Shown here piece after piece: positions 22,381-33,872 of a stretch of DNA of 64,000 bases. A model generated the notes under the pieces. It ran no database searches, had not been told where the DNA came from, and was given only the letters and a program-made list of their open reading frames with translations. Within the stretch, counting starts at the first letter, position 1. The number at the start of each line of letters is the position of its first letter. Origin of the DNA: Agrypnia vestita (lineage: Eukaryota > Arthropoda > Insecta > Trichoptera > Phryganeidae); contig JADDOH010023713.1 in NCBI GenBank assembly GCA_016648135.1, forward strand, positions 1 through 64,000. The letters are read 5' to 3'. The position numbers and the translations under genes were made by a program.

Positions 22381-23973
22381 TAGGGATGGGCGTTGAATGG
22401 ACGGACTAGTTGAAATCAACCGTTGACGTTGCATCGACGCGTCGACCGTTTATGTTTATCGCATGGACTAGTTGAATTCGTAGACGGTGGACGATTCGAG
22501 ATTACAAAGCAACGAGCGAGAGCAAGACAAAACGTCTCCGTTTATTTCTCTCTCATCTCTCGCTGTCGACTTGTAGATGCCATAGACGTCATAGACGGCT
22601 CGACGGGTAATTTCATTTCAACTCTAAAGTACACTACCATAGAGTGCAGATCTGTGTACACGAACTATGACTAGAGATTTGAAATTTGAATACATGCGTA
22701 GGGCGAGATAGGCTTAATAAGCTATTATCTATTATTTTTTTACTTGATTTTTTGTGATGTCACGTGCGACGATTCGGTGAATTCCCAATTTTACGCTGTA
22801 TAAAATAAAACAATTCTGTTTAATTATTTTATTTTTTATTGAACCATTATTAATTAACAGGCCGGCTAGATATTTTTCTAAAATCAATATTTTATTCGAT
22901 CGATCTCGACTTCTTATATCTACCTGAAAAGGGATGCTAAAATTTAATTATTGTGTTATTTCCTTACTTTTCAACTTTAGCATATAAATGATAAAAAAAA
23001 CTTGTAGGGAATAAATTTTCTATACCTAACTATGGTCCTTATTCAGGAGTCCAACATTAATTATTATATATGTAATATAATCTTGAATTTAGGTTTAATT
23101 AATTTTTATTAAAAATTCCCTATTTTCAACTTTATAGATAAAAAAATAAATCTATTATAATTTTGTTTACACCACTTTTTATTGGTTTTTTACATGTTTC
23201 GGGAACAATGTTCCTTTTCTCAGACTGAGCCTTAAACTAAAGTTGACAAATAATACAGATATATTTATTTATTAATAATGTCACCACAAAGTGAAAGCCT
23301 GACTTTGAAAGATGTATTCTTCAATAAATTTCTATATAACATCTCAAATGTAAAGTATTTTTAAATGATGTATTTATTTATAAATTTATAGATAATAAAT
23401 AAATGTAAAGTATTTTTTACCGCACCTCATAACTGGTGCCTTTATTACGCAAAATCATTGTTTCCTTCCATTTTATTTACTCACATTTTAATGCTTATAC
23501 CCAATACTTTCACTGCTTATATGTGTAGTTTATATTTATATTTTACTGCTAACACCTGATATTGCTGTGTATACCTACTTCTTTCTTTGTTATATATAGA
23601 AATAAGTATATAAAACAATATGTAAAAGCCTATAATGTGCGTAAAAAAATAAATAATAAAATATTTCTTTTTACATATAAGCACAAGTAGCGGTTTTACT
23701 TTCCCCGAAACTATATTCCTTCGAACTTCTTTAAATTTTAAAAATTAACGTCATAAAAATAGCCAACGGTTGAGCCGTCGAGAAGCGTCGCGTTGAACCG
23801 TAGACAGTTGACCATCATCCCCATGTTTAGTTAGATAGAACGTCCGCGACGTCCGCGTAACGAAGTTGACGCGTCAACTAGTTGACGAATTCAACTAGTT
23901 GATCGTCTCGTCGATGGATGGACGTGGACGGTCTCGTTTCGTCGACGGTAAATACGTCGATGACCCATCCCTA
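22381..23973. mobile_element. Non-autonomous hAT transposon (1.6 kb) with perfect 8-bp TSD
   Basis: The ends are TAGGGATGGGC... and ...GACCCATCCCTA, a terminal inverted repeat of the hAT type. Both sides are flanked by GAGACAAG (22373-22380 and 23974-23981), an exact 8-bp target duplication as made by hAT transposases. Subterminal DNA is full of short CTAGTTGA, CGTCGAC and GTTGACG motifs in both orientations, as expected of transposase-binding regions. The interior is AT-rich with no transposase frame, so it depends on a source elsewhere. Removing it rejoins the GC-rich block. Confidence 0.93.
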
Positions 23974-23981
23974 GAGACAAG

Positions 23982-24114
23982 CGGGCGTTCTTGGCCCGCC
24001 GGTTTCAACTCTCTGTGTATGCGGGGGAGGGGGGTAGCCTCCCCCACCCGCAATGGCACCCTACCAACCCCTGGCGGTGCGGGGTGGCAACCCGTGGTGC
24101 CGCGCGAAATTTAA
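23982..24114. mobile_element. GC-rich element remnant, far side of the hAT insertion
   Basis: It continues the GC-rich block left of the hAT: GCGGGCGTTCTTGGCCCGCC, then a G-run GCGGGGGAGGGGGG and a CGGTGCGGGGTGGCAACC segment. GC content falls sharply near 24110. The following 24115-24820 stretch shows no gene. Confidence 0.45.
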
Positions 24115-24827
24115 AATTACCTAAATCTATTTTAAAATAAAACTTACATTCTAATTTACAAAGGACGCGATGCGGAACGTCACATGCAGGTCGCGGATGC
24201 ATCAAGGTATGTATTTTTAATTTGCAAATTTTATTAAGCACTATGAACATAATGTAACGAGCTGTTCGTTGACATTTGACAGTTCCATAGAAAAGTGTCA
24301 CATGCGCAGAACGGCAGGCCGGTATGCCCAGTGGTTGAAATAAGAACTAACATGATTAATAAATAGCGAAGAAATGGAAGGGTTCTTACCCGAGTAGAAA
24401 AACAAAAGAGAGCTGTTCTTTTGTGTTTGAATAAAAAATAGCAGGAGTATTGCATTGTGAGCGATTGTAAAATGTCAGAGATAATGTATAAGCGATAATA
24501 AAAGATTTATTTTATGAGTTGTGCCATTTCATTTTTCGAGCGAGCCACGCCACGTAACAATAATTTAAAAATGGTCACACACTTAGGTGGTTTAGGCAAA
24601 TTGAGCGAATGAACGAGGAAAGACTGATAAGAAAATAGGATTAACTGGAAATGATTTCGTCGTTAGTCTAACAAAAATTACCACTTGCGAGAGGCAAGGG
24701 ATAGAATTGGGATTAAGAATATGATGAACGATACAGAGTAAATTTCCACCAATACTTATCGTTTCCAAAAAAATTGTTTTCCGATTGTCTAATTTATGAA
24801 CTGTACCATTTGTTCGTTCAGAAAAGT

Positions 24828-24872
24828 GAACTGTTCAAAAAGAACAGTTCGTTCTTAAGCGACCCATCTCTA
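24828..24872. mobile_element. hAT-family terminal end (element otherwise unresolved)
   Basis: GCGACCCATCTCTA ends at 24872. Just inside is the palindrome GAACTGTTC / GAACAGTTC. The same terminal and subterminal combination, TAGAGATGGGTCG then GAACTGTTCG, starts at 25486. No matching partner end or 8-bp duplication was found, so this is an element end or relic 48 bp upstream of the zinc-finger exon. Confidence 0.5.
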
Positions 24873-24920
24873 GTCGGCGTCGGTTTGACAAATGTCGTTT
24901 TCTTATTCGTCTCGTCGCAG

Positions 24921-25095
24921 GTCCAGGTTACCAGAACCATGAACAGCGTTGTCCAAGATGTTCTTGACGTCAAGACGGAGCCAGGGTCTTCCGCCGCGAG
25001 CAGCGATGAAGAGCTCTACACTGATGTAGACATCTCGTATCCAGACATCAAGCAGGAGTGCTCGGAGTACTCCAGGAGGGCCGACCAGCGCGCCG
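24921..25095 (+). CDS. N-terminal acidic/SUMO-motif exon of a zinc-finger gene (gene 1)
   Basis: This is a coding exon with an upstream acceptor (CTCGTCGCAG at 24911-24920), ATG at 24939 and a donor at 25095/25096 (GCCG|GTAAG). The coding part is 157 bases, ending in phase 1. It encodes 52 residues plus a split Gly, with DVKTEPGSS, an acidic DEELYTDVDI, PDIKQECSEYSR and RADQRAG. VKTE and IKQE fit the SUMO consensus (hydrophobic-K-x-E). There is no finger in this exon. The next compatible acceptor on the strand is at 29640 (phase 1), where a finger array begins, so the two are inferred to be spliced across a 4544-bp intron to give 356 residues. The acceptor before the ATG implies a separate 5' UTR exon upstream, not located. 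Confidence 0.82.
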
Positions 25096-25485
25096 GTAAG
25101 AAGTTGCTTCATTCTCAGAGATGTGAATTGCGCGAACCTGATATGAATGTTAAAAACAATTAAATAATGACTTAGAATTATGAATTTAGTTCAGTGTGCA
25201 TAACTTAAGTATTTTACGTGACACTTAAATATTTTATATTTATGCACCGTTAGAGTTCTGTTATTCCAGTGCCATATCTACGTATAAATGTACGTTTACA
25301 TTTCATCTCAAGTATTTTTTTTTATTTCACTGAATGCGGTTTTGAAGGAGGGTATTTATGTTGGGTCCTTTAAAAACAGCAAAAAATATACATGCCATTC
25401 TGAAATAAAAATGTTTTGGTAGTGTCATACAAATACAAAAGCAATTTACATTTCGTGTGACAGACGCCATAGATAATATGCTTAC

Positions 25486-25570
25486 TAGAGATGGGTCGTA
25501 CATAAATAATCTGTTGTTTATGAACTGTTCGGTTCACCTTCACCAACAACCTTCAACAGTTTAGGCCGCA
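25486..25570. mobile_element. hAT-family terminal end in the intron of gene 1
   Basis: It begins TAGAGATGGGTCGTAC and has GAACTGTTCGG close inside, like the opposite end at 24872. No right end was found before the LINE at 26.8 kb. Confidence 0.45.
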
Positions 25571-25587
25571 AAGAAAAATAAATCTTA

Positions 25588-25783
25588 AACAAAAATGAAT
25601 AATTAACAATAGCTTCTCGCTGGCAACTCCTGTATTTTCTGTCATAATTAATGGTTATCGTAATTTCATAGTGCAAAGATTGTTTTTTAAACAAAAACGA
25701 ATAATTAACTATTTAACAATAGCTTCTCGCTAGCAACTCGTGTATTTTCAATCATAATTAATGGTTATTGTAATTTCATACAA
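25588..25783 (+). repeat. ~100-bp tandem duplication
   Basis: Two copies about 102 bp apart share AATAGCTTCTCGCTRGCAAC and CATAATTAATGGTTATYGTA, with small differences. No function is seen. The remaining 25784-26790 intron sequence has no gene that I can support. Confidence 0.8.
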
Positions 25784-26794
25784 TAACCATTAATCCGGGA
25801 CTCCGAACTGAATTTTTCCGTGTTTGCATATAAACACAAACTTGCCCTTTTTTTACAATGAAATTTTGACAGGGCTTTCAAAAGTTGGCGTTAATTGTTT
25901 TTATTTGTAGAAATCCATTTTAACAATTATGAACAAAACACTAAAACAATTATGAGTAAAACATTGTTTTTTTTCTCCACTATTTTATTTTTGAGTATAA
26001 CACAAAATGTTTAGGAAACCTTCGTTTCCTTCTTCTGGAGACTTAGATGTGTGGGATTGGATGTCTGATGTATGGACTGTGGATTCAGTAGTGGAGGGGG
26101 TGTCTAGGTGGTGGGAGAGCGGGAAAATTGTGAGAAGGGGTGATGTGAAGGGTTGTATTTGATTATTGATGATGTTATGTGTTGTGTTTAGGTTTTAATG
26201 AATTTCAATTGTTTCTAATTTTTTTATTTTTTTTATAATACAGTTAGCATATTCCGAAAAGTTATGATTAGTGAGACACCTTCGAGTCTAGTTTCTATTG
26301 ATCTGCCTGTCCGACCTATATTTGTAAATCCCACTGTAGCGTAATTAGTTAAGATTTTTCGACATATTAATTGTTTTTCAATTGAAATGTCGGTGTGGAA
26401 AGCTGGTTTTATATTACTTGGTAGTTTTATGGTAATATCATAATATTGTATCTACAAAGATTATCTTTTGCCAGTTATTGTGTGTCTTTAGCAGGGGATT
26501 GCAGTGAGAACAAAAAGCGTGAATTTTTCCTAAGCTTATATTTTATTTATTTATTTCAATATATGACACAGATGTACCTTTTCCAGAAATCCAACGAGTA
26601 GAAAGCAAAAAATAAAAGAATTGTCATAGTATAGATAGTTGTTTAAAGTTATAACAGTAATTTAGAAAAGGAAGGTGTGAAATATATACCAGGTTAAACA
26701 AATAGGTATAATAATTTGTTATTTTTTTATGAATTCAGAACGGCCAATCTTTATATTGTGCTAAATTGGAATTGAAAATATCAGAGACATGCGC

Positions 26795-27760
26795 ATAGGT
26801 GTTACCTAGCCTGTGCAGTCTGAATACAAGAGAGGGGTTGCTCGATGTCACCAGCATTGTTCAATTGCTACATATAACAGACTATCGACGAGGTGAGAGA
26901 AGAAATGAGAGATTGGTCCGGCGTTAGAATCCAAGGACAAAAAATTGACATGATTAGATATGCCGACGATATTGCACTGTTTGCGGAGTCGGAAAAAGAA
27001 TTGAACGAGGCTCTGAGAAAGATGGAAAATGTTTTGGCAGATAAATACAACATAAAAATAAACATAGACAAAACAAAGTGCATGGTTGTTGGAAGACAAG
27101 AGGAATCGACAAATGTTGTTTTGAGCTCCGTCGCTATCAAACAAGTGAAAGAATTCACATATTTGGGTAGCAAAATTTCCCAAGATGGCCGCTCAGAGGC
27201 TGACATCACAAGCAGAATACAACAAACAAGAGTTGCCTTCAACAAAAAATCCAAAAATTGAATCCCCCAACATAGGTTTAACGGTTCGGAAAAACTTAAT
27301 TAAAACTCTTGTCTGGATTGTGCTGATGTACGGCAGCGAAACATGGACCATCGACCAGAGCATGTCCGGGAGGATAGCGGCCTTTGAGATGTGGTGCTAC
27401 AGGCGCATGGCAAGGATCCATTGGTCAGATCATATCCGAAACGACGAGGTGTTGAGCAGGGTGGGTGAAAGGAAGTGGCTCCTTAACAGAATCGCCCAAC
27501 AGCGATTTGGATAGGCCATAATATAAGGCATCCGGGCCTGCTTTTAACCATCGACGACGGAATTGTTGAAGGCAACAATCGTAGAGGCCGCCAGAGATCA
27601 AGCAATGGGTCAGATTATCGGAGATGTGCGCTATAGCACCTGCCAAGAAATGAAGAGGCTGGCAGGTGACAGAGAGGAATGGAGAAAGCGAGTGCTTGTT
27701 GCAGACCAATCCTAGGATTGCGACCCAAGAAGAAAAATTTAACTTTTTATTGAACTCTAA
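26795..27760 (+). pseudogene. LINE reverse-transcriptase fragment (RTE/L2-like, 5'-truncated)
   Basis: Translation shows the RT motif B (GCSMSPALFN, about 26840) and motif C MIRYADDIALFAE (26950-26990). These are followed by KINIDKTKCMVVG, VKEFTYLGSKISQDGRS and, after frame changes, LVWIVLMYGSETWT, RRMARIHWSDHIRNDEV and a C-terminal segment to about 27715. Several frameshifts and stops break it. It is the 3' end of a non-LTR retrotransposon in the intron of gene 1. Clade assignment is tentative. Confidence 0.88.
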
Positions 27761-27806
27761 TTATGTACCAAAAAAAATAGCGAAACAATTTTCACTCTTG
27801 TGGAGA

Positions 27807-27808
<2 letters not shown>

Positions 27809-27847
<39 letters not shown>
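27809..27847. repeat. (TA)n microsatellite
   Basis: About 19 TA units, close to the 3' end of the LINE fragment. It may be the LINE's simple-repeat tail or an independent tract. Confidence 0.9.
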
Positions 27848-27849
<2 letters not shown>

Positions 27850-27850
<1 letters not shown>

Positions 27851-29639
27851 TTTAATGGACACAACAATAATAATAAAAAAATAATTAAAAATGAGCACTT
27901 GTTGTATATAAAAAAAGATTATAAATTATTTTTGACATCTCTCAGATTTCATATTTAATTTCCCTTCCCAATGGCGGGAAGGATATTCCTGGACCAGCTC
28001 AGTTGGCAACATTTTCTCATCAACAGTTGTAAATACAAGAAAAATGACACTACATATTCTCATCAATACTTAAAATCCTAGTGGGTTGCAACCGCTTTAA
28101 AAATTTAGTAACCTATAGTTAATGTGCTTAAAATTAATTTAGAATTAAATTCTTAACAATTGTTTTACTTCAAGCAATGTACAGGTTAAGACAGAACGCA
28201 GGACACTAGAGGAAGTCAAATGTCAAGTTCACAGAGATTAACTACTTTTAACCTGTTATTCGGGGGGATGACTTTGCACATAAAAAAGGGTGATAACACG
28301 AGGAACAATGGTTTCTTTTTCCTACTTGACTTGGAGAGGGCCGCCCTTAGCCAAGGTCGGCGTTGGCCTGCTGGTGTTCGGAAGACTCGTCAGGAACAGC
28401 GGGCTGATTGTTCCCTTGTTGCAGATGACATGCAGTGTGTGCAGGTCCACTCCGGACGGCAGTTCAAGCAAATGAGAATGTACAGAGTCAAACGGGTCCC
28501 CGAAATTAACCAAGCACAAATGGCAACACAAGTACTTGTGAAAATAATGCCGTAAAATCCTTTTCCCGCCTTGTTAGTTTTAAACCTTTGACTCCTGTAT
28601 TCGTTTGATCTTAAATGTAATCCTTTGGCTAGCGTTCTAATAAACGACGAGGCATGCGTACGATGTTATCTGACATCTCTTTTACTTGATACTTTTACTT
28701 TGTAATTAATTACAGGCTTACAGTTTCGAAGCTAATTTTAAAAATAGCGAAATATTAGTTCAATGTACACAGATACTTTCGAATTTCTGAAATAATTAAC
28801 GTTTTACTTTAGCGCTGTTACAATCCAGATCATTTTTATACAAATGGTATTTGATGAGCCCAGTGACGCGTCTAAAACTCGGCGGACAGCGAAAATCGCT
28901 CACAGCGTAATGGCGGCCATTTAAAACTTATGCGATTTCGCCGGCTATACACAATAAACGCTGGAATATATACACAATGCACCATCAACACGGAAGCTTA
29001 CTTGCCGCGAGACATTTTACACATTCGTACACATTTATCAACAACTGTAAATGAAATCCTGCGTCAATTTCCGGTGAATTTACACGACAAAACCCGTGCG
29101 ATCCGCCTTTTTTGCGTTCGATCCGAAGACTCTCGCAAAAAGATGCGTCCCATGCGCGCGCACACCCACGCCGTCCGGCACGCGCGCAGGCAGCGCCGCA
29201 GTGGCGGAATTCTGAAACCATTCCAGAGATACAAATATAGAAAGACCCATGACACACTGTACAAGAAGAAAAGATGAAATAAGATTACCATTCCGAAAGA
29301 ACAAAAGATCGCATGATCGTGCTTCTATGAAGTCCACTGGGATGAAATTATGAAACTACCAGGGGATATTAGGGATGAAAACAATATAACGACTTTTATG
29401 ACAAAATTTAAAAAATATGTGATACTTACTTTTGATTAAAAATTTAATATACTTATATCTTATGCTGTATATATTAGAGAATATAAAAATGATTGTATTA
29501 CCTACTTTAAGAAAAATAAAAAAAAGAAGGAATGGGAGATTTCCGAAAAATGTTATATGATACTCAAAAGTAAAATAGTGGGGAAAATAAACAAAGTTTT
29601 ATTTTTTTATTAATAATTGACATCATACTTACTTTGCAG
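27850..29639. other. Rest of intron of gene 1, no further gene supported
   Basis: Open frames at 28220-28555 and 28930-29277 have no recognisable domain and overlap frames on the other strand. A GC-richer patch around 29090-29200 with GCGCGCGCACACC-type runs stands out from the AT-rich flanks. The segment ends at the acceptor ACTTTGCAG before 29640. Confidence 0.4.
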
Positions 29640-30553
29640 ATCTCCTGAGAATACAAGATTTTCTTATGGCCAATTCAACTACGTCATCGCCTGCCCCTGG
29701 AAAGCAGCCGGAATCGAAGGGAGTTTCCAGCGTTAAACAATTTACAAGCAGGTGCACGCTTGCTACCGCTGATAAGAAGATGTTTTCATGTTCGCACTGC
29801 AATTATTCGTGTATTCAGAAGTCAAATTTGATAGTACATGTGCTTAAGCACACTGGAAAAAAACTTTTTTCATGTTCACAGTGCAATTATTCTTGCAATG
29901 ATAAGTCAAATTTAAAAGTACATGTGCTTAAGCACACTGGAAAAAAACTTTTTTCATGTTCACAGTGCGATTATTCTTGCAATCGGAAGTCACACTTAAA
30001 ACGTCATGCTCTTACGCACTCTGAAGAAAAACCATTTTCATGTTCACAGTGCGATTATTCTTGCAATCGTAAGTCAAGTTTAATAATACATGTGCTTAAG
30101 CACACTGGAAAAAAACTTTTTTCATGTTCACAGTGCGATTATTCTTGCAATCATAAGTCAAGTTCAAAATTACATGATCTTAAGCACACTGGAAAAAAAC
30201 TTTTTTCATGTTCACAGTGCGATTATTCTTGTAATTATAAGTCAGATTTTAAATTACATGTGCTTAAGCACACTGGAAAAAAACTTTTTTCATGTTCACA
30301 ATGCGATTATTCTTGCAATCGTAAGTCAGGATTAAAATTACATGTTCTTAAGCACACTGGAATAAAACTTTTTTCATGTTCACAGTGCGATTATTCTTGT
30401 AATTATAAGTCACATTTAAAATTACATGTGCTAAAGCACACTGGAAAAAAACTTTTTTCATGTTCACGGTGCGATTATTCTTGCAATCGGAAGTCACACT
30501 TAAAACGTCATGCTCTTACGCACTCTAGAAAAAAAAAATTGGAGTTTTTTTGA
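29640..30553 (+). CDS. C2H2 zinc-finger array exon of gene 1 (9 fingers)
   Basis: The exon starts after ACTTTGCAG. Two bases complete the split codon, then LLRIQDF and ATG at 29666 follow in frame, to the stop at 30551-30553. A linker containing SSPAPGKQP leads to nine fingers of the form C-x2-C-x12-H-x3-H, each 28 residues (84 bp): FSCSQCDYSCNRKSHLKRHA is typical. Linkers are TGKKLF rather than the canonical TGEKPF in most repeats. Helix residues -1, 3 and 6 vary (Q/D/R/H/Y; N/H/S/D/G; V/R/I/L) while the rest is almost constant. It is presumably a nuclear sequence-specific DNA-binding protein; targets are unknown. If the upstream exon is not used, translation from 29666 gives 295 residues. 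Confidence 0.9.
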
Positions 30554-30670
30554 CGCTCACATTTGACTTATTCGTAATCATAAATCACACTTAAAAATAT
30601 ATATAATTTCATACATTGGGGAAGACTTTTTTCTGGTTCACAGTGTACTTATACGTGCAATCAAAATTAT
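30554..30670 (+). pseudogene. Fossil zinc fingers beyond the stop codon
   Basis: After the stop the sequence still resembles finger repeats: CATTTGACTTATTCGTAATC, a CACTTAAAA block, then TTTTCTGGTTCACAGTG, ACTTATACGTGCAATC. The frame is broken. The array was longer and has decayed at its 3' end. Confidence 0.7.
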
Positions 30671-31159
30671 AATTGTATTTTATTTAAGTGAAAAGGTATT
30701 TCTTTTTGTTTACTCTAATTTTTAAAGTCGCAGCTGCATATTGGAAAAAACTTGTATATTTTTCTTTTTTTAAATTTAATTAAATATTCCTTAAAATGTT
30801 TATTTACTTATTTCGATGTAAATCGCATGCTTATGAAGGCATTAAGGTCTTAAAAGAAGAACATAATGGAAAACTTTGAATATGCCCCCTTATTTTGGAA
30901 GAAAACCATCGTGGAAGATGATTTGCGAGTGGCGGGCTGGGGGCGTGGCTGGTCTGTATGATTGTATGGAAAGGGCTCCAGGGCGGGGGTGCAGTGATGT
31001 GTATCCCATTCAGATTCAACCACAAAACATCCCATCACATCTCAACTTTCCGCAATATTCTCTGGTCTGGAATCGGACAACAATACAACAATTAGGTTGT
31101 ACCTAAAATGTCTTTTTCAATCCTCACTTCTGTACCTGAAATCTAAATTCATCTTTCTG
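30671..31159. other. Downstream spacer, no gene seen
   Basis: AT-rich sequence probably including the 3' UTR of gene 1. A short GC-richer patch lies at 30900-31000 with no recognised coding content. Confidence 0.35.
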
Positions 31160-31365
31160 CCTTATCGTGCCTTCCGCTCCGTTCCGCTGACAGCTTCACT
31201 TCCGTCACCATTCACGTCACCGAAATTTCCAGCTCCCCATTCCAAGTACAGTCGGCTAGGCTGTGGAATCAGCTATGCACAGATATCACATCAGCACAGG
31301 CCATTACAATCTTCAAAAGCAGACTTAAGCTATTTTACAGTTCCCAAAACCTAGTTTAACCCTTC
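31160..31365 (+). pseudogene. LINE reverse-transcriptase C-terminal remnant
   Basis: One frame reads QSARLWNQLCTDITSAQAI and FKSRLKLFYSSQNLV then stop. This is the typical extreme C-terminus of CR1/Jockey-like LINE ORF2 (RLWN..P..I...S..FK..LK). Upstream fragments lie in other frames. It is short, truncated and inactive. Confidence 0.75.
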
Positions 31366-31464
31366 CTTGTCCTTATACATCTTCCGCTAGTCTTGTTATC
31401 AGGGAGCCATGTAAATGAAATGCAGAGACATACACAAATATCTTATAATAAAACTGAAAAACTT

Positions 31465-31545
31465 ATTGCTGGAACCTGGATTCGAACCACGGACCTCTGT
31501 CTTACGCGGACAGCGTGTTACCAATTTCACTATCCCCGCTACTAT
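31465..31545 (-). repeat. tRNA-like unit, probably a SINE head or tRNA pseudogene
   Basis: The minus strand carries an A-box-like TAGTGAAATTGGTAACAC and a B box GGTTCGAATCC at tRNA-like spacing, with a CTGTC/GACAG anticodon-type stem. The base before the would-be anticodon is G instead of U, the T stem has a mismatch and the acceptor arms do not pair. A working tRNA is therefore unlikely. Confidence 0.5.
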
Positions 31546-33872
31546 AAAAATATTCCAAAAGTGCTGCAACTTATTAATTTATTTGATTTAAGATCTCAAG
31601 TTTATAGTCCTACGTCTTATAAAGAAATGTATTTTAAAATTGTTTCTTAAAAAAAATAACTCCCAAAATCTGGGATGCTCAGGCACCCCATGTAGTAAAA
31701 TCGATTGGGCAAAACAGTGTAGGATTCTAGGGTTAAAATGTCGTCATGCGCACAACACTCGAGACCGAATCTGAGGCGAATATTGTTTATCGGATTTAGT
31801 ATAGTATTTTCATGCATTTGAGAGGGCGTCCAATATTAAGTGCACTTGGTAAACGATGATTTTGAAGCCAGGCCACAATTGTTTACGCCCTTTGCACCCT
31901 GACGAGGTAGGACCACCAGGTCGTAGGATGCATCCGTTTTCCTAGCCTAATCGCTGCTCATCTGGTCTCCATTCGCCCCATCGGCGCCGCTGGAGCCATT
32001 CACTCGATTTCCATCGCCCGCCTCCCGATGTCGTGGACTATGGACACGGATAATTTACCTAAATTTACTCCATATAGAAGACATTCTCTTTTTAAATTTC
32101 AATTAAACGACGTGCTGTTCCCAGGTTTCATATCTCTAAAAAGACTGTGCTGAAAAATACCTTCGGGTACGGTGGTGTAACACATAGTTACCCGATTAAA
32201 AATCAGCATTGTTTTTAATATGTGATAAAATATACGTATAACGATACAGATAAGACATTTTAAAGGTCCCTTTATATAATTATGTAAGGTAAACATGCAT
32301 ATTCGCATTATTTCAGTAAATTATTATAAAACCATGGCATATCGAATTTTCGTGCGTTTCCGCTGACCTAGCATTAGCAACTGAATTCAACGACGCGGTC
32401 GCCAGCTCGCGTCAGTCGCTGCACTCCGTCTTTGTCTAACACAGGTTACCCGATTCTACCGTACTCTTTCTATATTGTGTTCGCTTTCGCCGAAACCCAA
32501 GCAACCGCCATCACTGTACTACATGAAATGTGTGGTATTGTCGTGCTCTTTCTTGCTCGATTTAGCTACGATGTGAAATATTCTTCTTCCTTTTGCACAC
32601 TGGCCGAAAATACGAGAGTAATGAATAAATCTTTTAAATTAATTAATAATTAAAAAATCCGTACATTCCTAACACTTTTAATTAGTCATTTTGGTGTAAA
32701 AATGTCTATTCGATGATTACAAAAAATGTGACTTTTTAGTTTTCGTAAATAATGTAGATTTTTCATATTTTTTATGACAGGTAGACCTGCGTTACATCAC
32801 CGACACACCGAGATATTCAGGGTTTTGCTTCCCCATTGTGCGGCGCGTCCCGGTGCGTGTGTACGGGCCGCTGTGAGTTCCCTAGATGCTTTCGATGATT
32901 TCTTTCTATGGGCCACTGACCTCTAGCGACCATAAAGTTCGCAATCACTCAAATAAACTTGCATTTTCGGAGCACGGGGTCAGTTGTCGCGACTTTTAAA
33001 TGCCCATTAATGTTTTTATTTCAGATCAGAGTAATTTACGTTGAAAAATTTTGCAAATCGCTTTTATGGCACATCTACTATGTGGCAATATATACAACTT
33101 TCAACAAATTTATAGAAGTGGTAGTTTAACGTGGGAGGAATGAACGTCGCATTATGTAAAGTGATCACTTAAGCCAGCCGTACTATAGGTCATAAGCCTT
33201 ATGAACTTTCTCATATAAAATTAGCTTTCTCTATGAGACTTCTATTATATACCTTCTTCAAAATTATTTACTCGTGTTTTTGGGTATGCTTTTGTAAAAC
33301 TAATTCCTCTCATCGGTAACTTTAGTTTCCTGACATTCGCATAATGCTTACGAGGCATTTGAGACACAATTTAAATTTAATCGCAGGACGATGACTTCAG
33401 AATTATTTACGATTTTTAAGAATTAGGTTTAACTCTAGGATAGCGGCACACGCAATTAATTCCCACCCACAAAAAATACTGTAAGTAAGAAATATTTCAG
33501 CAATCGAATATCTGACGTAACGTACAATGTAAAATTGTTTTATCTTATTATTCGTACCAAAATATATAAATATCCGCGATGCTTCCTTAGACGTAGGAAA
33601 AAAATGCAATAACTATTCATTCGACCCCATTTTCCCCTTATTTCACAAACGCTCTGCGTGTAGACAGAAAAATCCGGTAATTTTATGTCACGGTGACTAA
33701 AATAACACTCTTTCTTACAGTAGTGTGCGATACTCTGTTCCTTTTTCCCAAGGACTTTTTTCGGCGTAGCATTGCTTACGATCACCGTTCGTTAACGAAT
33801 GCAAGTAAGGCAATTACATTCCTTTTGAGTTGCCAAGATTTCACGCTTGTAACGTATCTACAGTTTATTATA
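31546..33872. other. Unassigned region, no gene supported
   Basis: About 2.3 kb of mixed composition. Open frames such as 32432-32653 and 33693-34034 show no motifs and no exon context. I see no element ends until the Helitron-like element at 33873. Confidence 0.4.

Noticed and set aside
22423..22674. 83-codon ORF inside the hAT element as a transposase piece
   Set aside because: No hAT dimerisation or catalytic motif. It spans the subterminal repeat region.
24872..25486. Zinc-finger exon carried inside a single hAT element bounded by the TAGAGATGGGTCG ends at 24872 and 25486
   Set aside because: The two ends point away from the exon rather than enclosing it, and their 8-bp flanks do not match. 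They belong to separate insertions or relics.
30090..30335. Second ORF overlapping the gene-1 fingers
   Set aside because: It is a repeat-driven shadow frame of the 84-bp finger units.
31465..31545. Functional tRNA gene on the minus strand
   Set aside because: The A and B boxes are recognisable, but the anticodon loop lacks U33, the T stem mispairs and the acceptor stem does not close. A SINE head or pseudogene is more likely.
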